DNA of 64,000 nt from ZAX-1 sp046533095. GTDB lineage: Bacteria; Bacillota; Clostridia; Lachnospirales; Lachnospiraceae. Positions within the stretch are counted from its first letter, which is position 1. Every line of letters starts with the position of its first letter. The DNA lies in contig JAJQRA010000020.1 of the NCBI GenBank assembly GCA_046533095.1, positions 1-64,000 on the forward strand, given 5' to 3'. The position numbers were made by a program, and so were the translations under genes. The notes below the pieces were generated by a model, which worked only from the letters and a program-made list of their open reading frames with translations, did not search any database and was not told where the DNA came from. Shown here piece after piece: positions 1 to 7,545 of this stretch.

Positions 1-27
1 TACTAATCGGTCGAGGGCTTGACCAAC
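1..27 (+). rRNA. 23S ribosomal RNA, 3' end only
   Basis: The first bases match the conserved 3' terminus of bacterial 23S rRNA (TACTAATCGG then TCGAGGGCTTGACC). The rest of the rRNA lies upstream of the window. The end is approximate. No 5S rRNA is seen between here and the first tRNA 80 bases later. Confidence 0.85.
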
Positions 28-107
28 GAATGGAAAGCAGTAAAAGGATAGGCGTCTTCTCGGACCTGTGTGGGCTTTTGAAGGTACATGGAAAACCAAT
101 ACGAAGT

Positions 108-181
108 GGCCCAATGGCTCAGTTGGTTAGAGCGCCGCCCTGTCACGGCGGAGGTCGTGGGTTCGAGTCCCATTTGGGTCG
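108..181 (+). tRNA. tRNA-Asp (GTC)
   Basis: A full cloverleaf is readable. The acceptor arm GGCCCAA pairs with TTGGGTC, the anticodon loop carries GTC, and the T-loop is GTTCGAGTC. CCA is not encoded. It is the first tRNA of a run that follows 23S rRNA, so it is probably co-transcribed with the rRNA operon. Confidence 0.95.
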
Positions 182-226
182 TTTATAGACAAATATTCAT
201 CATGAATAAATTAAATATCTTCATAT

Positions 227-308
227 GGATGGGTTCCCGAGTGGCCAAAGGGGGCAGACTGTAAATCTGTTGGCACCGCCTTCGAAGGTTCGAATCCTTC
301 CCCATCCA
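227..308 (+). tRNA. tRNA-Tyr (GTA)
   Basis: A class II tRNA with a long variable arm. The acceptor GGATGGG pairs with CCCATCC, and the anticodon is GTA within CAGACTGTAAATCTG. CCA is not encoded. Confidence 0.95.
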
Positions 309-372
309 CTATTTTGTTATCAAACAAAATATATAGCAATAAGTATATGAAAAAAATAAATATTTAAATTAG

Positions 373-446
373 CGCGGGGTGGAGCAGTCTGGAAGCTCGT
401 CGGGCTCATAACCCGAAGGTCATAGGTTCAAATCCTGTCCCCGCAA
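373..446 (+). tRNA. initiator tRNA-fMet (CAT)
   Basis: The anticodon is CAT in GGGCTCATAACCC, with the three G-C pairs typical of initiators. The acceptor CGCGGGG faces CCCCGCA, which leaves the C1-A72 mismatch that marks initiator tRNA. CCA is not encoded. Confidence 0.93.
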
Positions 447-470
447 TTTTGACAGTTAGGAATGAATAAA

Positions 471-698
471 TTTCTGATATGCGATATGATAGGAGCAAAA
501 TGGTATTCCTATCATCAGATGTATGACATGGCAAAATGTGTCTTTTTATCAGAGTTTGCGTTGCAATTTCTGATAAGCTATATTATTAGGAACAAAATGC
601 TGTTCCTATAATCAGATTGGTGGCGCAAAAAGTGCGCCTTTTATCAGAACTTGCGTTGTAGTTTCTGATAAACGATATGATAGGCAGAGCCTATGTCG
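471..698 (+). repeat. nested-hairpin repeat array, copy A (inverted orientation)
   Basis: About two and a third units of a 95-96 base repeat lie between tRNA-fMet and tRNA-Phe (the TTTCTGATA landmark recurs at 471, 567 and 662). Each unit holds three stem-loops: TATCAGAA...TTCTGATA, a GC-rich stem such as GGCGCA...TGCGCC, and TAGGAAC...GTTCCTA. The array runs in the opposite orientation to the copies near 43.1 kb and 52.9 kb. If it is co-transcribed with the tRNAs, it would sit inside the precursor transcript. Confidence 0.85.
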
Positions 699-718
699 TA
701 AAATTGTTAGAATCAACT

Positions 719-791
<73 letters not shown>

Positions 792-811
792 TTGCAGAAA
801 TTGAAATTCAT

Positions 812-884
812 GGGATATTAGCTCAGTTGGTAGAGCACTTGACTTTTAATCAAGTTGTCCGGGGTTCGAACCCCCGATGTCTCA
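812..884 (+). tRNA. tRNA-Lys (TTT)
   Basis: The acceptor GGGATAT pairs with ATGTCTC (G-U pairs tolerated). The anticodon is TTT in GACTTTTAATC, and the T-loop is GGTTCGAACCC. Its last 51 bases plus two more are repeated exactly at 3325-3377, so this gene served as an attachment site for the island that follows. The tRNA itself is intact. Confidence 0.95.
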
Positions 885-886
885 TT
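834..886 (+). repeat. left attachment-site repeat within tRNA-Lys
   Basis: This is the first copy of a 53-base perfect direct repeat; the second is at 3325-3377. It covers the anticodon arm, T arm and 3' end of tRNA-Lys. This is the classic footprint of a tyrosine-integrase element that rebuilds the tRNA on integration. Confidence 0.85.
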
Positions 887-891
887 TTTAG

Positions 892-940
892 AAATAGCGT
901 AGGTCCAGTAAATACAAGGGTTTACGTTATTTTTGTTTTT
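892..940 (+). terminator. hairpin terminator after tRNA-Lys (island left end)
   Basis: AAATAGCGTA pairs with TACGTTATTT across about 21 bases, and a T-rich run follows at 930-940. It would end the rRNA/tRNA transcript before the island. Confidence 0.6.
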
Positions 941-1118
941 CCATAGTAGCCGAAAGTAATCAGTTTCTATACATTTTAATTGTTATATTTACGTTAGATT
1001 TCTTCAAGATGTTAGATTTTTGTTAGAAAATTCAATCTGATTTGCAAGCTTGCCTATAAAGAAAAGATGTGCACGACAAACGCATGAGGGAACAAACTAT
1101 GAACGCGCTTGAAAATGT

Positions 1119-1151
1119 GATATAATCAGTCCTAAAGGGGCTGATTATATC
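1119..1151 (+). repeat. perfect 11-bp inverted repeat
   Basis: GATATAATCAG and CTGATTATATC form a perfect stem with an 11-base loop, just ahead of the ISAs1 relic. It lacks a T-run. It may be part of the IS end or a protein site. Confidence 0.5.
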
Positions 1152-1345
1152 AAAAAACTACTAAAATATCTCGAAACAGTGCAGGACAATCGACAGGGGA
1201 AGAAAGTAAAACATAAGATGAAAGATGTTATCGCACTCGTATTTTTGCGAGTGTAGGCAATGCAGATGAAATAAAAAATATAAAGAGTAAGACAGAACGA
1301 GAAGCAGAGAAACTTAGTGGTGAGGAAAAAGAAGAAACGAAATAA
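1149..1345 (+). pseudogene. ISAs1-family transposase relic (N-terminal part)
   Basis: The translation begins IKKLLKYLETVQDNRQGKK and continues VKHKMKDVIALVFLRV, then a stop, then GNADEI after a frame change. This resembles the transposase-associated N-terminal domain of ISAs1-family elements (pattern: L...E.ipD.R....k.H...diL......G.d...ei). The catalytic DDE region is absent. The frame is broken near 1255 and the reading ends near 1345. It is a decayed insertion sequence inside the tRNA-Lys island. Confidence 0.6.
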
Positions 1346-1434
1346 GTATATAAAGACAAAATACCATATTGTAATATATAGGCGCTTGCTTTATAATCAG
1401 TATAGGCATTCTACGTAAGAGGAGATTATAAAAT

Positions 1435-2394
1435 ATGAACTCTATTTCGAACCGAAAACCGTTAAAAACATCGGATGAATTGATAGAAATAATGAAAAAT
1501 AACGGAATTAAATTTAACGTAGTTTCTGAAGATACCGCAAAAGAATTTCTAAAAAATAGTAATTATTATATGAAATTATCGTCATATAGGAAAAATTACA
1601 ATAAGGGAAAAGATGGAGATGGTCGTGAATTCTATGAAAATTTAGAATTTGCATATCTAAAAGAACTATCAACGATAGATATGCATTTGAGGTATATTAT
1701 CATAAAAATGTGTCTTGATATAGAGCATTCTATAAAAGTTAATTTGATAAGCGATATCGAATCTAATCCCAAAGAAGGTGGATACCATATATGTAAAAAA
1801 TTTTTGGAAAAATATCCATGGGTAAGAAAATCTATCGACAGATGTAAAAAGAGCTACTATTCAAGAGATTTAGTAAATAAGTATCAAGACGATTTTCCAA
1901 TATGGGTACTCATTGAAATACTCTCTTTTGGCAACCTAATACAATTGCATATTTTGTATAGCAAAATTTATAATAGGCATACAAATGGGAAGCTAATGTA
2001 TGAGGTTAAATCGATAAGAAATGCATCGGCGCATAGTAGCTGTATTATAAACAATCTAAATTCAGGAAATACAGAATATCCGTCTTGCGTAAGGAAATTT
2101 GTAGATACAATCCCAGAAATAGGAAAGACAATGGCATCTTCGAAATTAAAGAATAAAGCTATTTGTGACTTTGTGTCCATGTTGTATGTATTCGACAAAG
2201 AAGTAAGCAGTAATATGGTTAAAAAATATAGATATGAAGAACTACAAGATTTATTTTCAAATAGGATGGTTAGAAATAAAGAATATTTTGATACAAACGA
2301 AACATTAAAGACTTCTTATTATTTTTGCAAAAAAGTTATTGACAAATTCACAGTTTCTACATATAATAACGATAGACAGTTGCTAGACAACTGA
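1435..2394 (+). CDS. Abi_2-family abortive infection protein (HEPN fold, putative RNase)
   Basis: The 319-residue product has the layout of the Abi_2 (AbiD/AbiF) family. An N-terminal part has the pattern 'KFNVVSEDTAKEFLKNSNYY', followed by an F-x-YL-x-EL-x-x-ID-x-x-LR segment near residues 82-97 and an E-H-S-x-K helix. At about residues 196-201 the sequence RNASAH gives the R-x4-H motif of HEPN ribonucleases. Known members abort phage infection when triggered. Activity here is inferred. The start is ATG at 1435, preceded by AGAGGAGA. The gene stands alone on the plus strand and a terminator follows at 2472. Its very AT-rich codon use and its place inside a tRNA-flanked island suggest it arrived as defence cargo. 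Confidence 0.85.
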   Translation: MNSISNRKPLKTSDELIEIMKNNGIKFNVVSEDTAKEFLKNSNYYMKLSSYRKNYNKGKDGDGREFYENLEFAYLKELSTIDMHLRYIIIKMCLDIEHSIKVNLISDIESNPKEGGYHICKKFLEKYPWVRKSIDRCKKSYYSRDLVNKYQDDFPIWVLIEILSFGNLIQLHILYSKIYNRHTNGKLMYEVKSIRNASAHSSCIINNLNSGNTEYPSCVRKFVDTIPEIGKTMASSKLKNKAICDFVSMLYVFDKEVSSNMVKKYRYEELQDLFSNRMVRNKEYFDTNETLKTSYYFCKKVIDKFTVSTYNNDRQLLDN

Positions 2395-2471
2395 TATAAA
2401 AGTATTAATTTACTTTTTTGTAGGGAAGGGGTACTGCTCTTTTCTGAGTTTTTTAATAGCTATACAACACA

Positions 2472-2502
2472 AGGGCTTCGATGAAAATCGAGGCTCTTTT
2501 TT
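2472..2502 (+). terminator. intrinsic terminator of the Abi_2 gene
   Basis: AGGGCTTCGAT pairs with ATCGAGGCTCT (11 bp with two G-U pairs, loop GAAA) and TTTTTT follows. Confidence 0.85.
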
Positions 2503-2566
2503 GCGATTAGAAATACGGAATTGTTGGGAGCAATACTTGGAGTAGGATTTTAGGACTGTAAATATA

Positions 2567-2605
2567 ATAAGAGGGCAGGAACTAGATTCCCCTGCCCTCT
2601 TATTT
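2567..2605. terminator. bidirectional terminator hairpin between convergent genes
   Basis: AAGAGGGCAGG pairs perfectly with CCTGCCCTCTT across an 11-base loop. ATTTTTTT follows on the plus side and ATTATATTT on the minus side. It lies just past the stop of the minus-strand gene at 2612 and could serve both strands. Confidence 0.8.
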
Positions 2606-2611
2606 TTTTGG

Positions 2612-2800
2612 CTATTTTTTTCGCCAGTCCCTATATTTCCCGCTTTTTACCCTAGCGTCTGGGTAAGGTTCGTTTTCGTCTATAACCCAATTCCGGGCAA
2701 TCTTTTGAGCTGTCTTAAATCCGCCACGCTGTGCCATTTGTTGGGCGGATACATGGCTTTTCCCATGCCTTTTTGCATATTCCGAGATAGATATTAACAT
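2612..2800 (-). CDS. small excisionase-like helix-turn-helix protein
   Basis: A 62-residue basic protein beginning MLISISEYAKRHGKSHVS. The ISEYAKRHG... segment followed by ..ARNWVIDENEPYPDARV resembles the short MerR-like/excisionase helix-turn-helix proteins common on Bacillota mobile elements. I chose the internal ATG at 2800 because GGGAGG lies 10 bases upstream; a start six codons earlier has no such site. In an integrative element such a protein would steer excision, but no integrase is present. It could also be a simple regulator of the neighbouring genes. Confidence 0.6.
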   Translation of the reverse strand: MLISISEYAKRHGKSHVSAQQMAQRGGFKTAQKIARNWVIDENEPYPDARVKSGKYRDWRKK

Positions 2801-2843
2801 GATAGATGAACCTCCCATACTAACAATGAAAATTATGCCATTT

Positions 2844-2942
2844 TTACTTTTCGCGATTCTTCATAATCAGCGATATAATGAGTTTTACTATTCCAATTGC
2901 TAAAAAAAATAATCCAAGCTTTAAAATCATATGCTTCACCAT
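2844..2942 (-). CDS. tiny membrane peptide, 32 residues
   Basis: The product reads MVKHMILKLGLFFLAIGIVK then LIISLIMKNREK. It is one hydrophobic helix with a basic tail. No strong ribosome binding site precedes the ATG, so expression is uncertain. It follows the 38-residue membrane peptide at 2997-3113 on the same strand. I do not recognise it. It may be a small toxin-like or structural membrane peptide, or not a gene. Confidence 0.35.
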   Translation of the reverse strand: MVKHMILKLGLFFLAIGIVKLIISLIMKNREK

Positions 2943-2996
2943 ATGGGTATTTTGTGGTATAATTATTTTAGGTGGTGGACTTTCGCCCACCTGATA

Positions 2997-3113
2997 CTAA
3001 TTCAATAGCTTGTCTATTAATATTAGTATCGAACCTACGATTAAGTCTATCAGTGCGGTGATTGCTAAGTCTTTCCACTGTATAGGCTTTTTCTTTTGCT
3101 TCTTTTTACCCAT
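2997..3113 (-). CDS. small basic membrane peptide, 38 residues, type I toxin-like
   Basis: The product starts MGKKKQKKKPIQWKDLAI and ends VGSILILIDKLLN. It has a lysine-rich head, one transmembrane helix (about residues 17-35) and a short tail. AAAGGAGG sits 7 bases before the ATG, a near-ideal ribosome binding site, so I take it as a real gene. The charge and length fit small membrane peptides of the type I toxin kind, but I cannot assign a family. A 5-bp-stem hairpin (GGTGG...CCACC, near 2973-2990) lies just past the stop. It sits inside the tRNA-Lys island. Confidence 0.55.
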   Translation of the reverse strand: MGKKKQKKKPIQWKDLAITALIDLIVGSILILIDKLLN

Positions 3114-3324
3114 TTGGCTACCTCCTTTCTAATATAAATTACACATCTTTATAAATGTAATGTCAATAGGTTTTTTAAAATATTTTAATTTTTTAATGAA
3201 AAACAGCCACCGCTTAAAACCTAGAGAATGACTGCATCAAACTATTTACTTAAAATAAAAATGTCTCAATAATGTCTCATAATAATTGTTTAAACGCCCA
3301 TAAATAAAGGGAAATGCTAAATTT

Positions 3325-3377
3325 AGCACTTGACTTTTAATCAAGTTGTCCGGGGTTCGAACCCCCGATGTCTCATT
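3325..3377 (+). repeat. right attachment-site repeat (tRNA-Lys 3' remnant)
   Basis: An exact 53-base copy of 834-886, without the 5' half of the tRNA. It is not a functional tRNA. It marks the right junction of the island. Confidence 0.85.
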
Positions 3378-3384
3378 CATTTTA

Positions 3385-3426
3385 TAGTGGAAAGGCTTGG
3401 ATTTATGGGCTTTCCGCTATTTTTTA
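3385..3426 (+). terminator. original terminator of the rRNA/tRNA operon
   Basis: TAGTGGAAAG pairs with CTTTCCGCTA (one G-U pair) and TTTTTT follows. It lies 8 bases past the displaced tRNA-Lys 3' end, where the terminator of the uninterrupted operon would be expected. Confidence 0.8.
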
Positions 3427-3587
3427 TTTGGATAAGTCTGGTTAAAGCCTGATTAAAGTCGCCTATAGTGCGGATTCTATGAGATTGGTAAATTTAAAAT
3501 CGTTGTACAAAAAGTTCTAAAACAGGTGAAAGGGACAGTGAGCCACTTTAATGAAGCGTGCCTGCTGTCTTTGATTATTCTCTAAAA

Positions 3588-3614
3588 TTAGCACTCACCT
3601 ATTGACAGTGCTAA
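3588..3614 (+). promoter_or_regulatory. CIRCE operator (HrcA site)
   Basis: TTAGCACTC, nine bases, then CAGTGCTAA matches the CIRCE consensus TTAGCACTC-N9-GAGTGCTAA at all but one base. It overlaps the -35 box of the clpB promoter, so HrcA binding should block transcription until heat stress. Confidence 0.93.
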
Positions 3615-3630
3615 TAATTTTTGTTATAGT
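3602..3630 (+). promoter_or_regulatory. sigma-A promoter of clpB
   Basis: TTGACA (3602-3607), 17 bases, then TATAGT (3625-3630). The -35 box lies within the CIRCE element. Confidence 0.85.
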
Positions 3631-3680
3631 ACATATAGAACAAAAAATAAAACAGAAAAATAGTAATAGGAGGAATCTTT

Positions 3681-6260
3681 ATGAACATACAAAAATTTAC
3701 GCAAAAATCAATGGAAGCGATAAGTGACTGTGAAAAACTAGCATATGAATATGGGAATCAGGAGATTGAACAGGAACATCTTCTTGTAGCCCTATTACGC
3801 CAAGAAACAGGGTTGATACCGAAGCTGATTGAAAAGATGGAAATACAGAAAGAGCATTTTATAAATAATGCTGAATCTCACCTTGCAAAGCGTGCGAAAG
3901 TAAGCGGTGGACAGATTTATATGGGCAAAGATTTAAATAAAGTGTTAATAAATGCAGAAGACGAAGCAAAGCAAATGGGGGATGAGTACGTTTCAGTGGA
4001 ACATTTGTTTTTAACACTCTTAAAATACGCCAACCAGGCAATGAAAGAAATTTTTAAAGAATATGGTATCACGCGTGAGCGTTTTCTACAGGCACTTGCT
4101 ACGGTGAGAGGCAATCAGCGCGTGGTGTCCGATAACCCGGAAACCATCTACGATACCCTGGAAAAATATGGATATGATATGGTCGAACGTGCAAGGGAGC
4201 AAAAATTAGATCCGGTTATTGGAAGAGACAATGAAATAAGGAACGTCATACGCATTTTATCTCGAAAGACGAAAAATAACCCTGTACTAATCGGAGAGCC
4301 GGGCGTGGGCAAAACAGCAGTTGTAGAAGGTTTAGCGCAGCGTGTTGTCAGAGGGGATGTGCCGGAAGGGCTAAAGGATAAGCGTTTGTTTGCCCTTGAT
4401 ATGTCTGCATTAGTCGCAGGAGCGAAATATCGTGGAGAATTTGAGGAGCGTTTAAAAGCTGTGTTGGACGAAGTAAGAAAAAGCGAGGGAGAAATTATTC
4501 TTTTTATAGATGAACTCCATACCATTGTAGGCGCAGGAAAGACAGACGGCGCGATGGATGCCGGAAATATGCTAAAGCCGATGCTGGCACGAGGCGAACT
4601 GCATTGTATTGGTGCAACAACCCTAGATGAATATCGAAAATACATCGAAAAAGATGCGGCATTAGAGCGGCGATTCCAACCCGTACAGGTCGATGAACCA
4701 ACGGTTGAAGACACGATCTCCATTTTACGTGGAATCAAAGAACGATATGAGGTATTTCATGGCGTTAAAATAACAGATAGTTCACTGGTATCTGCCGCAA
4801 TTTTATCAAACCGCTATATTTCAGACCGTTTTTTACCTGACAAAGCCATAGATTTGGTAGATGAGGCATGTGCCCTTATAAAAACGGAGCTTGATTCTAT
4901 GCCATCAAGTCTAGATGAATTAAAACGTAAAGTGATGCAGATGGAAATCGAAGAAGCGGCACTGAAAAGAGAAGAGGATAAATTAAGTAAGGATAGGCTT
5001 TTAAACCTACAAAAAGAACTTGCAGAATTGAAAAATGAATTTCAGACACAGAAAGCACAATGGGACAACGAGAAAAAATCTATAGAAAAAGTGCATAAAC
5101 TGAGAGAAGAACTGGAAAATATAAATCTTGATATAATAAAAGCGCAGCAAAACTATGACTTGGAAAAAGCGGCGGAATTACAATATGGCAAAAAACCGGA
5201 ACTTGAAAACCAGTTGGCCATAGAGGAAGAAAACGTAAAAGGAGAGGCACTTACGCTTGTACATGAAAATGTAAGTGAAGAGGAAATTGCAAAAATTATA
5301 GCTAGATGGACGGGGATTCCAATTTCAAAATTAACGGAAAGCGAACGGAATAAAACACTGCACTTAGACGAAGAGCTGCATAAGAGGGTGATTGGACAAG
5401 ACGAGGCAGTAACAAAAGTGACAGAGGCAATTATCCGCTCTAAGGCAGGGATTAAAGATCCAAAGAAACCAATTGGCTCTTTCCTATTCTTGGGGCCAAC
5501 CGGAGTGGGGAAGACAGAACTTGCGAAAACGCTGGCAGCCAATTTATTTGACGATGAAACAAATATGGTACGTATTGATATGAGCGAATATATGGAAAAA
5601 TATTCCGTATCCCGCTTAATTGGAGCACCTCCCGGATATGTTGGCTATGAGGAGGGAGGACAGCTTTCCGAAGCGGTAAGGAGGAAACCGTATTCTGTTG
5701 TATTGTTTGATGAAATTGAAAAGGCACACCCCGATGTATTTAATGTATTGCTACAGGTTTTAGATGATGGAAGGATTACGGATTCACAGGGTAGAACAGT
5801 GGATTTTAAAAATACTATTCTTATCATGACTTCCAATATTGGTTCGTCCTATCTGCTGGAGGGGATTGAAAATAATGAGATTACACCGAAATGTGAGCAG
5901 GAAGTAATGAATGAATTAAAGGTGGGATTTCGTCCGGAATTTTTGAATCGGCTTGACGAAATTATATTATTTAAACCATTAAGCAAAGAAAATATCGGAC
6001 ACATTATTCATTTGCTCATGGAGGATTTAAACAGTCGCCTTATAGAAAAAGAAATAAAAGTGGCATTGACAGAAGCTGCAGAAGGCTATATCGTAGAGCA
6101 TGGATTCGATCCGCTCTATGGTGCGCGGCCATTAAAACGATATGTACAAAAATCAGTAGAAACCCTTTTGGCGAAGTTGATTTTGGCAGACAAAGCCCGC
6201 ATGGGCAGTACCATAATGATTGATGTAGTGGACAATCAATTGACTGCTTCTATGAGTTAA
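3681..6260 (+). CDS. clpB: ATP-dependent disaggregase chaperone ClpB
   Basis: At 859 residues it has the usual ClpB length. The order is a Clp_N repeat domain (about 1-145), a first AAA+ module with Walker A GEPGVGKTA (near 206), a coiled-coil middle domain (about 400-520) rich in charged heptads that separates ClpB from ClpA/ClpC/ClpX, a second AAA+ module with Walker A GPTGVGKTE (near 604), and a D2-small C-terminal domain. With DnaK/DnaJ it threads aggregated proteins through a hexameric pore using ATP. The ribosome binding site TAGGAGGA precedes the ATG. Control by HrcA/CIRCE is directly visible upstream. The last 29 bases of the reading frame are the first unit of a tandem repeat that continues past the stop. 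Confidence 0.97.
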   Translation: MNIQKFTQKSMEAISDCEKLAYEYGNQEIEQEHLLVALLRQETGLIPKLIEKMEIQKEHFINNAESHLAKRAKVSGGQIYMGKDLNKVLINAEDEAKQMGDEYVSVEHLFLTLLKYANQAMKEIFKEYGITRERFLQALATVRGNQRVVSDNPETIYDTLEKYGYDMVERAREQKLDPVIGRDNEIRNVIRILSRKTKNNPVLIGEPGVGKTAVVEGLAQRVVRGDVPEGLKDKRLFALDMSALVAGAKYRGEFEERLKAVLDEVRKSEGEIILFIDELHTIVGAGKTDGAMDAGNMLKPMLARGELHCIGATTLDEYRKYIEKDAALERRFQPVQVDEPTVEDTISILRGIKERYEVFHGVKITDSSLVSAAILSNRYISDRFLPDKAIDLVDEACALIKTELDSMPSSLDELKRKVMQMEIEEAALKREEDKLSKDRLLNLQKELAELKNEFQTQKAQWDNEKKSIEKVHKLREELENINLDIIKAQQNYDLEKAAELQYGKKPELENQLAIEEENVKGEALTLVHENVSEEEIAKIIARWTGIPISKLTESERNKTLHLDEELHKRVIGQDEAVTKVTEAIIRSKAGIKDPKKPIGSFLFLGPTGVGKTELAKTLAANLFDDETNMVRIDMSEYMEKYSVSRLIGAPPGYVGYEEGGQLSEAVRRKPYSVVLFDEIEKAHPDVFNVLLQVLDDGRITDSQGRTVDFKNTILIMTSNIGSSYLLEGIENNEITPKCEQEVMNELKVGFRPEFLNRLDEIILFKPLSKENIGHIIHLLMEDLNSRLIEKEIKVALTEAAEGYIVEHGFDPLYGARPLKRYVQKSVETLLAKLILADKARMGSTIMIDVVDNQLTASMS

Positions 6261-6394
6261 ACAATCAATGGGCAGTTACTATGAATTAGCCAATTGATGG
6301 GTAGCTTCTATGAATTAGACAATTGATGGGCAGCTTCTATAAATTAGCCAATTGATGGGCAGCTTCTATGAATTAGACAATCAATGGGAGCATA
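6231..6394 (+). repeat. 29-bp tandem repeat starting inside the clpB 3' end
   Basis: Five full units and part of a sixth of a 29-base repeat run on from the last codons of clpB. Unit starts are at 6231, 6260, 6289, 6318, 6347 and 6376. Shared core: CAAT..ATGGGCAG..TCTATGAATTA. The first unit encodes the end of ClpB (DNQLTASM). Confidence 0.9.
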
Positions 6395-6430
6395 TATTGA
6401 ATAAATGATGAATGTATAAAGTGATATAGC

Positions 6431-7150
6431 ATGAAAAAAATGCAAAAAACCTTGCTGGTGATGGATCTTATATTGATACTGGTTATTACGGCGGGAGTTT
6501 CTCAAGATAGAATTGCAACAAATAGAATTGAAAAAGCATTAAACATATTTTTGCAAGATACAGATAAAAGTGACGAAGATAAAGATAGGCAAGAAAAAAA
6601 GAAAGTTGCACTTACATTTGATGACGGGCCCAATGCTGAATTTACACCATTGATGCTAGATGCTCTGAAGGGAAAAAATGTAAAGGCAACTTTTTTTCTG
6701 TTGGGGTCGGAAGTGGAGCGATTTCCGGAAATTGTAAAGCGGATACATGATGAGGGGCATTTGATAGGAAACCATTCTTTCAAGCATGAACAATTAAGCC
6801 TGTTGACAAGTGAACAGGCATGTGAGCGGGTCAACAGGACAAACAAGCTGATTCGCGAAATAATCGGAGAAGATACAACGTATCTAAGGCCGCCCTTTGG
6901 CGACTGGAAGGACAATCTTGATTGCGAGGTCAACATGATAGAAGTACTTTGGGATATCGACACGAGGGATTGGCAAAATCAAAACCATAGTAAAATTGTA
7001 AATAGAGTAGTGACGAAAGTGCAGGAAAATGATATTATTTTAATGCATGATGGATACGAAGCTACAGTAAGCGCAACCCTTGAAATCATTGATATACTAA
7101 AGGGAGACGGATATGAATTTGTGACAGTAGACGAGTTGATTTTAGAATAA
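6431..7150 (+). CDS. polysaccharide deacetylase (NodB-homology, membrane-anchored)
   Basis: A 239-residue protein with an N-terminal membrane anchor or signal (about 8-24, LLVMDLILILVITAG). The NodB domain then carries the carbohydrate esterase 4 motifs: TFDDGPN (near 62, catalytic base Asp and metal Asp), HSFKH (H-x3-H metal pair), RPPFGDW, and LMHDGY near the C-terminus. Such enzymes remove acetyl groups from N-acetylglucosamine or N-acetylmuramic acid in peptidoglycan or related polymers outside the cell. The ribosome binding site is weak. The flanking intergenic regions are full of tandem repeats. The exact substrate cannot be told from sequence. Confidence 0.9.
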   Translation: MKKMQKTLLVMDLILILVITAGVSQDRIATNRIEKALNIFLQDTDKSDEDKDRQEKKKVALTFDDGPNAEFTPLMLDALKGKNVKATFFLLGSEVERFPEIVKRIHDEGHLIGNHSFKHEQLSLLTSEQACERVNRTNKLIREIIGEDTTYLRPPFGDWKDNLDCEVNMIEVLWDIDTRDWQNQNHSKIVNRVVTKVQENDIILMHDGYEATVSATLEIIDILKGDGYEFVTVDELILE

Positions 7151-7235
7151 AAACATGCAAACTAGAAAAAGAAACAGGTGAAAGAGATAGAGCGTACTTG
7201 AAAAAATGCAAGATTTGAGGTATCTTAAGAGGAAA

Positions 7236-7470
7236 GATAAAAATAAGAATAGGGATAAGATGAGAGTAAAGATGGGATGAGAGTAAAGACAGGATGAGAG
7301 AAAGGAAAGAATAAGATGAGAGAAAGGAAAGAATAAGATGAGAGAAAGGAAAAAATAAGGCAAGAGAAAGTACAGGATGAAAGAAAAGGTAGGATGAGAG
7401 AAAGAATAGGATGAGAAAAAGAATAGGGTGAGAGTAAGGACAAGACAAGAGAAAGGGTAGGATGAGGTAG
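7236..7470 (+). repeat. purine-only degenerate tandem repeat tract
   Basis: About 235 bases are almost pure A and G on the plus strand, built from degenerate copies of GATGAGAGAAAGRA (roughly 13-20 base period). The long minus-strand reading frames through it encode serine/leucine/phenylalanine-rich low-complexity peptides and are not genes. Confidence 0.85.
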
Positions 7471-7545
7471 AGATTTATGTTGCCGTATTTGTTGGATGAA
7501 GATGAGAACAAGGATTTAGTTTGCCATAATTTAAGGAGATAGACC

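Larger units (their letters stand above)
834..3377. mobile_element. tRNA-Lys-flanked mini-island with an Abi_2 gene and no integrase
   Basis: The island is bounded by the 53-base direct repeats at 834 and 3325. It holds, in order, an ISAs1 transposase relic, an Abi_2 (HEPN) gene, a small excisionase-like protein and two tiny membrane-peptide genes on the other strand. No integrase is visible, so it is either a decayed integrative element or a satellite mobilised in trans. The original tRNA terminator (3385-3426) still follows the right repeat, which supports insertion between tRNA-Lys and its terminator. Confidence 0.75.

Noticed and set aside
3325..3377. Second tRNA-Lys gene
   Set aside because: Only the 3' part of the tRNA is present; the D arm and the 5' acceptor strand are missing.
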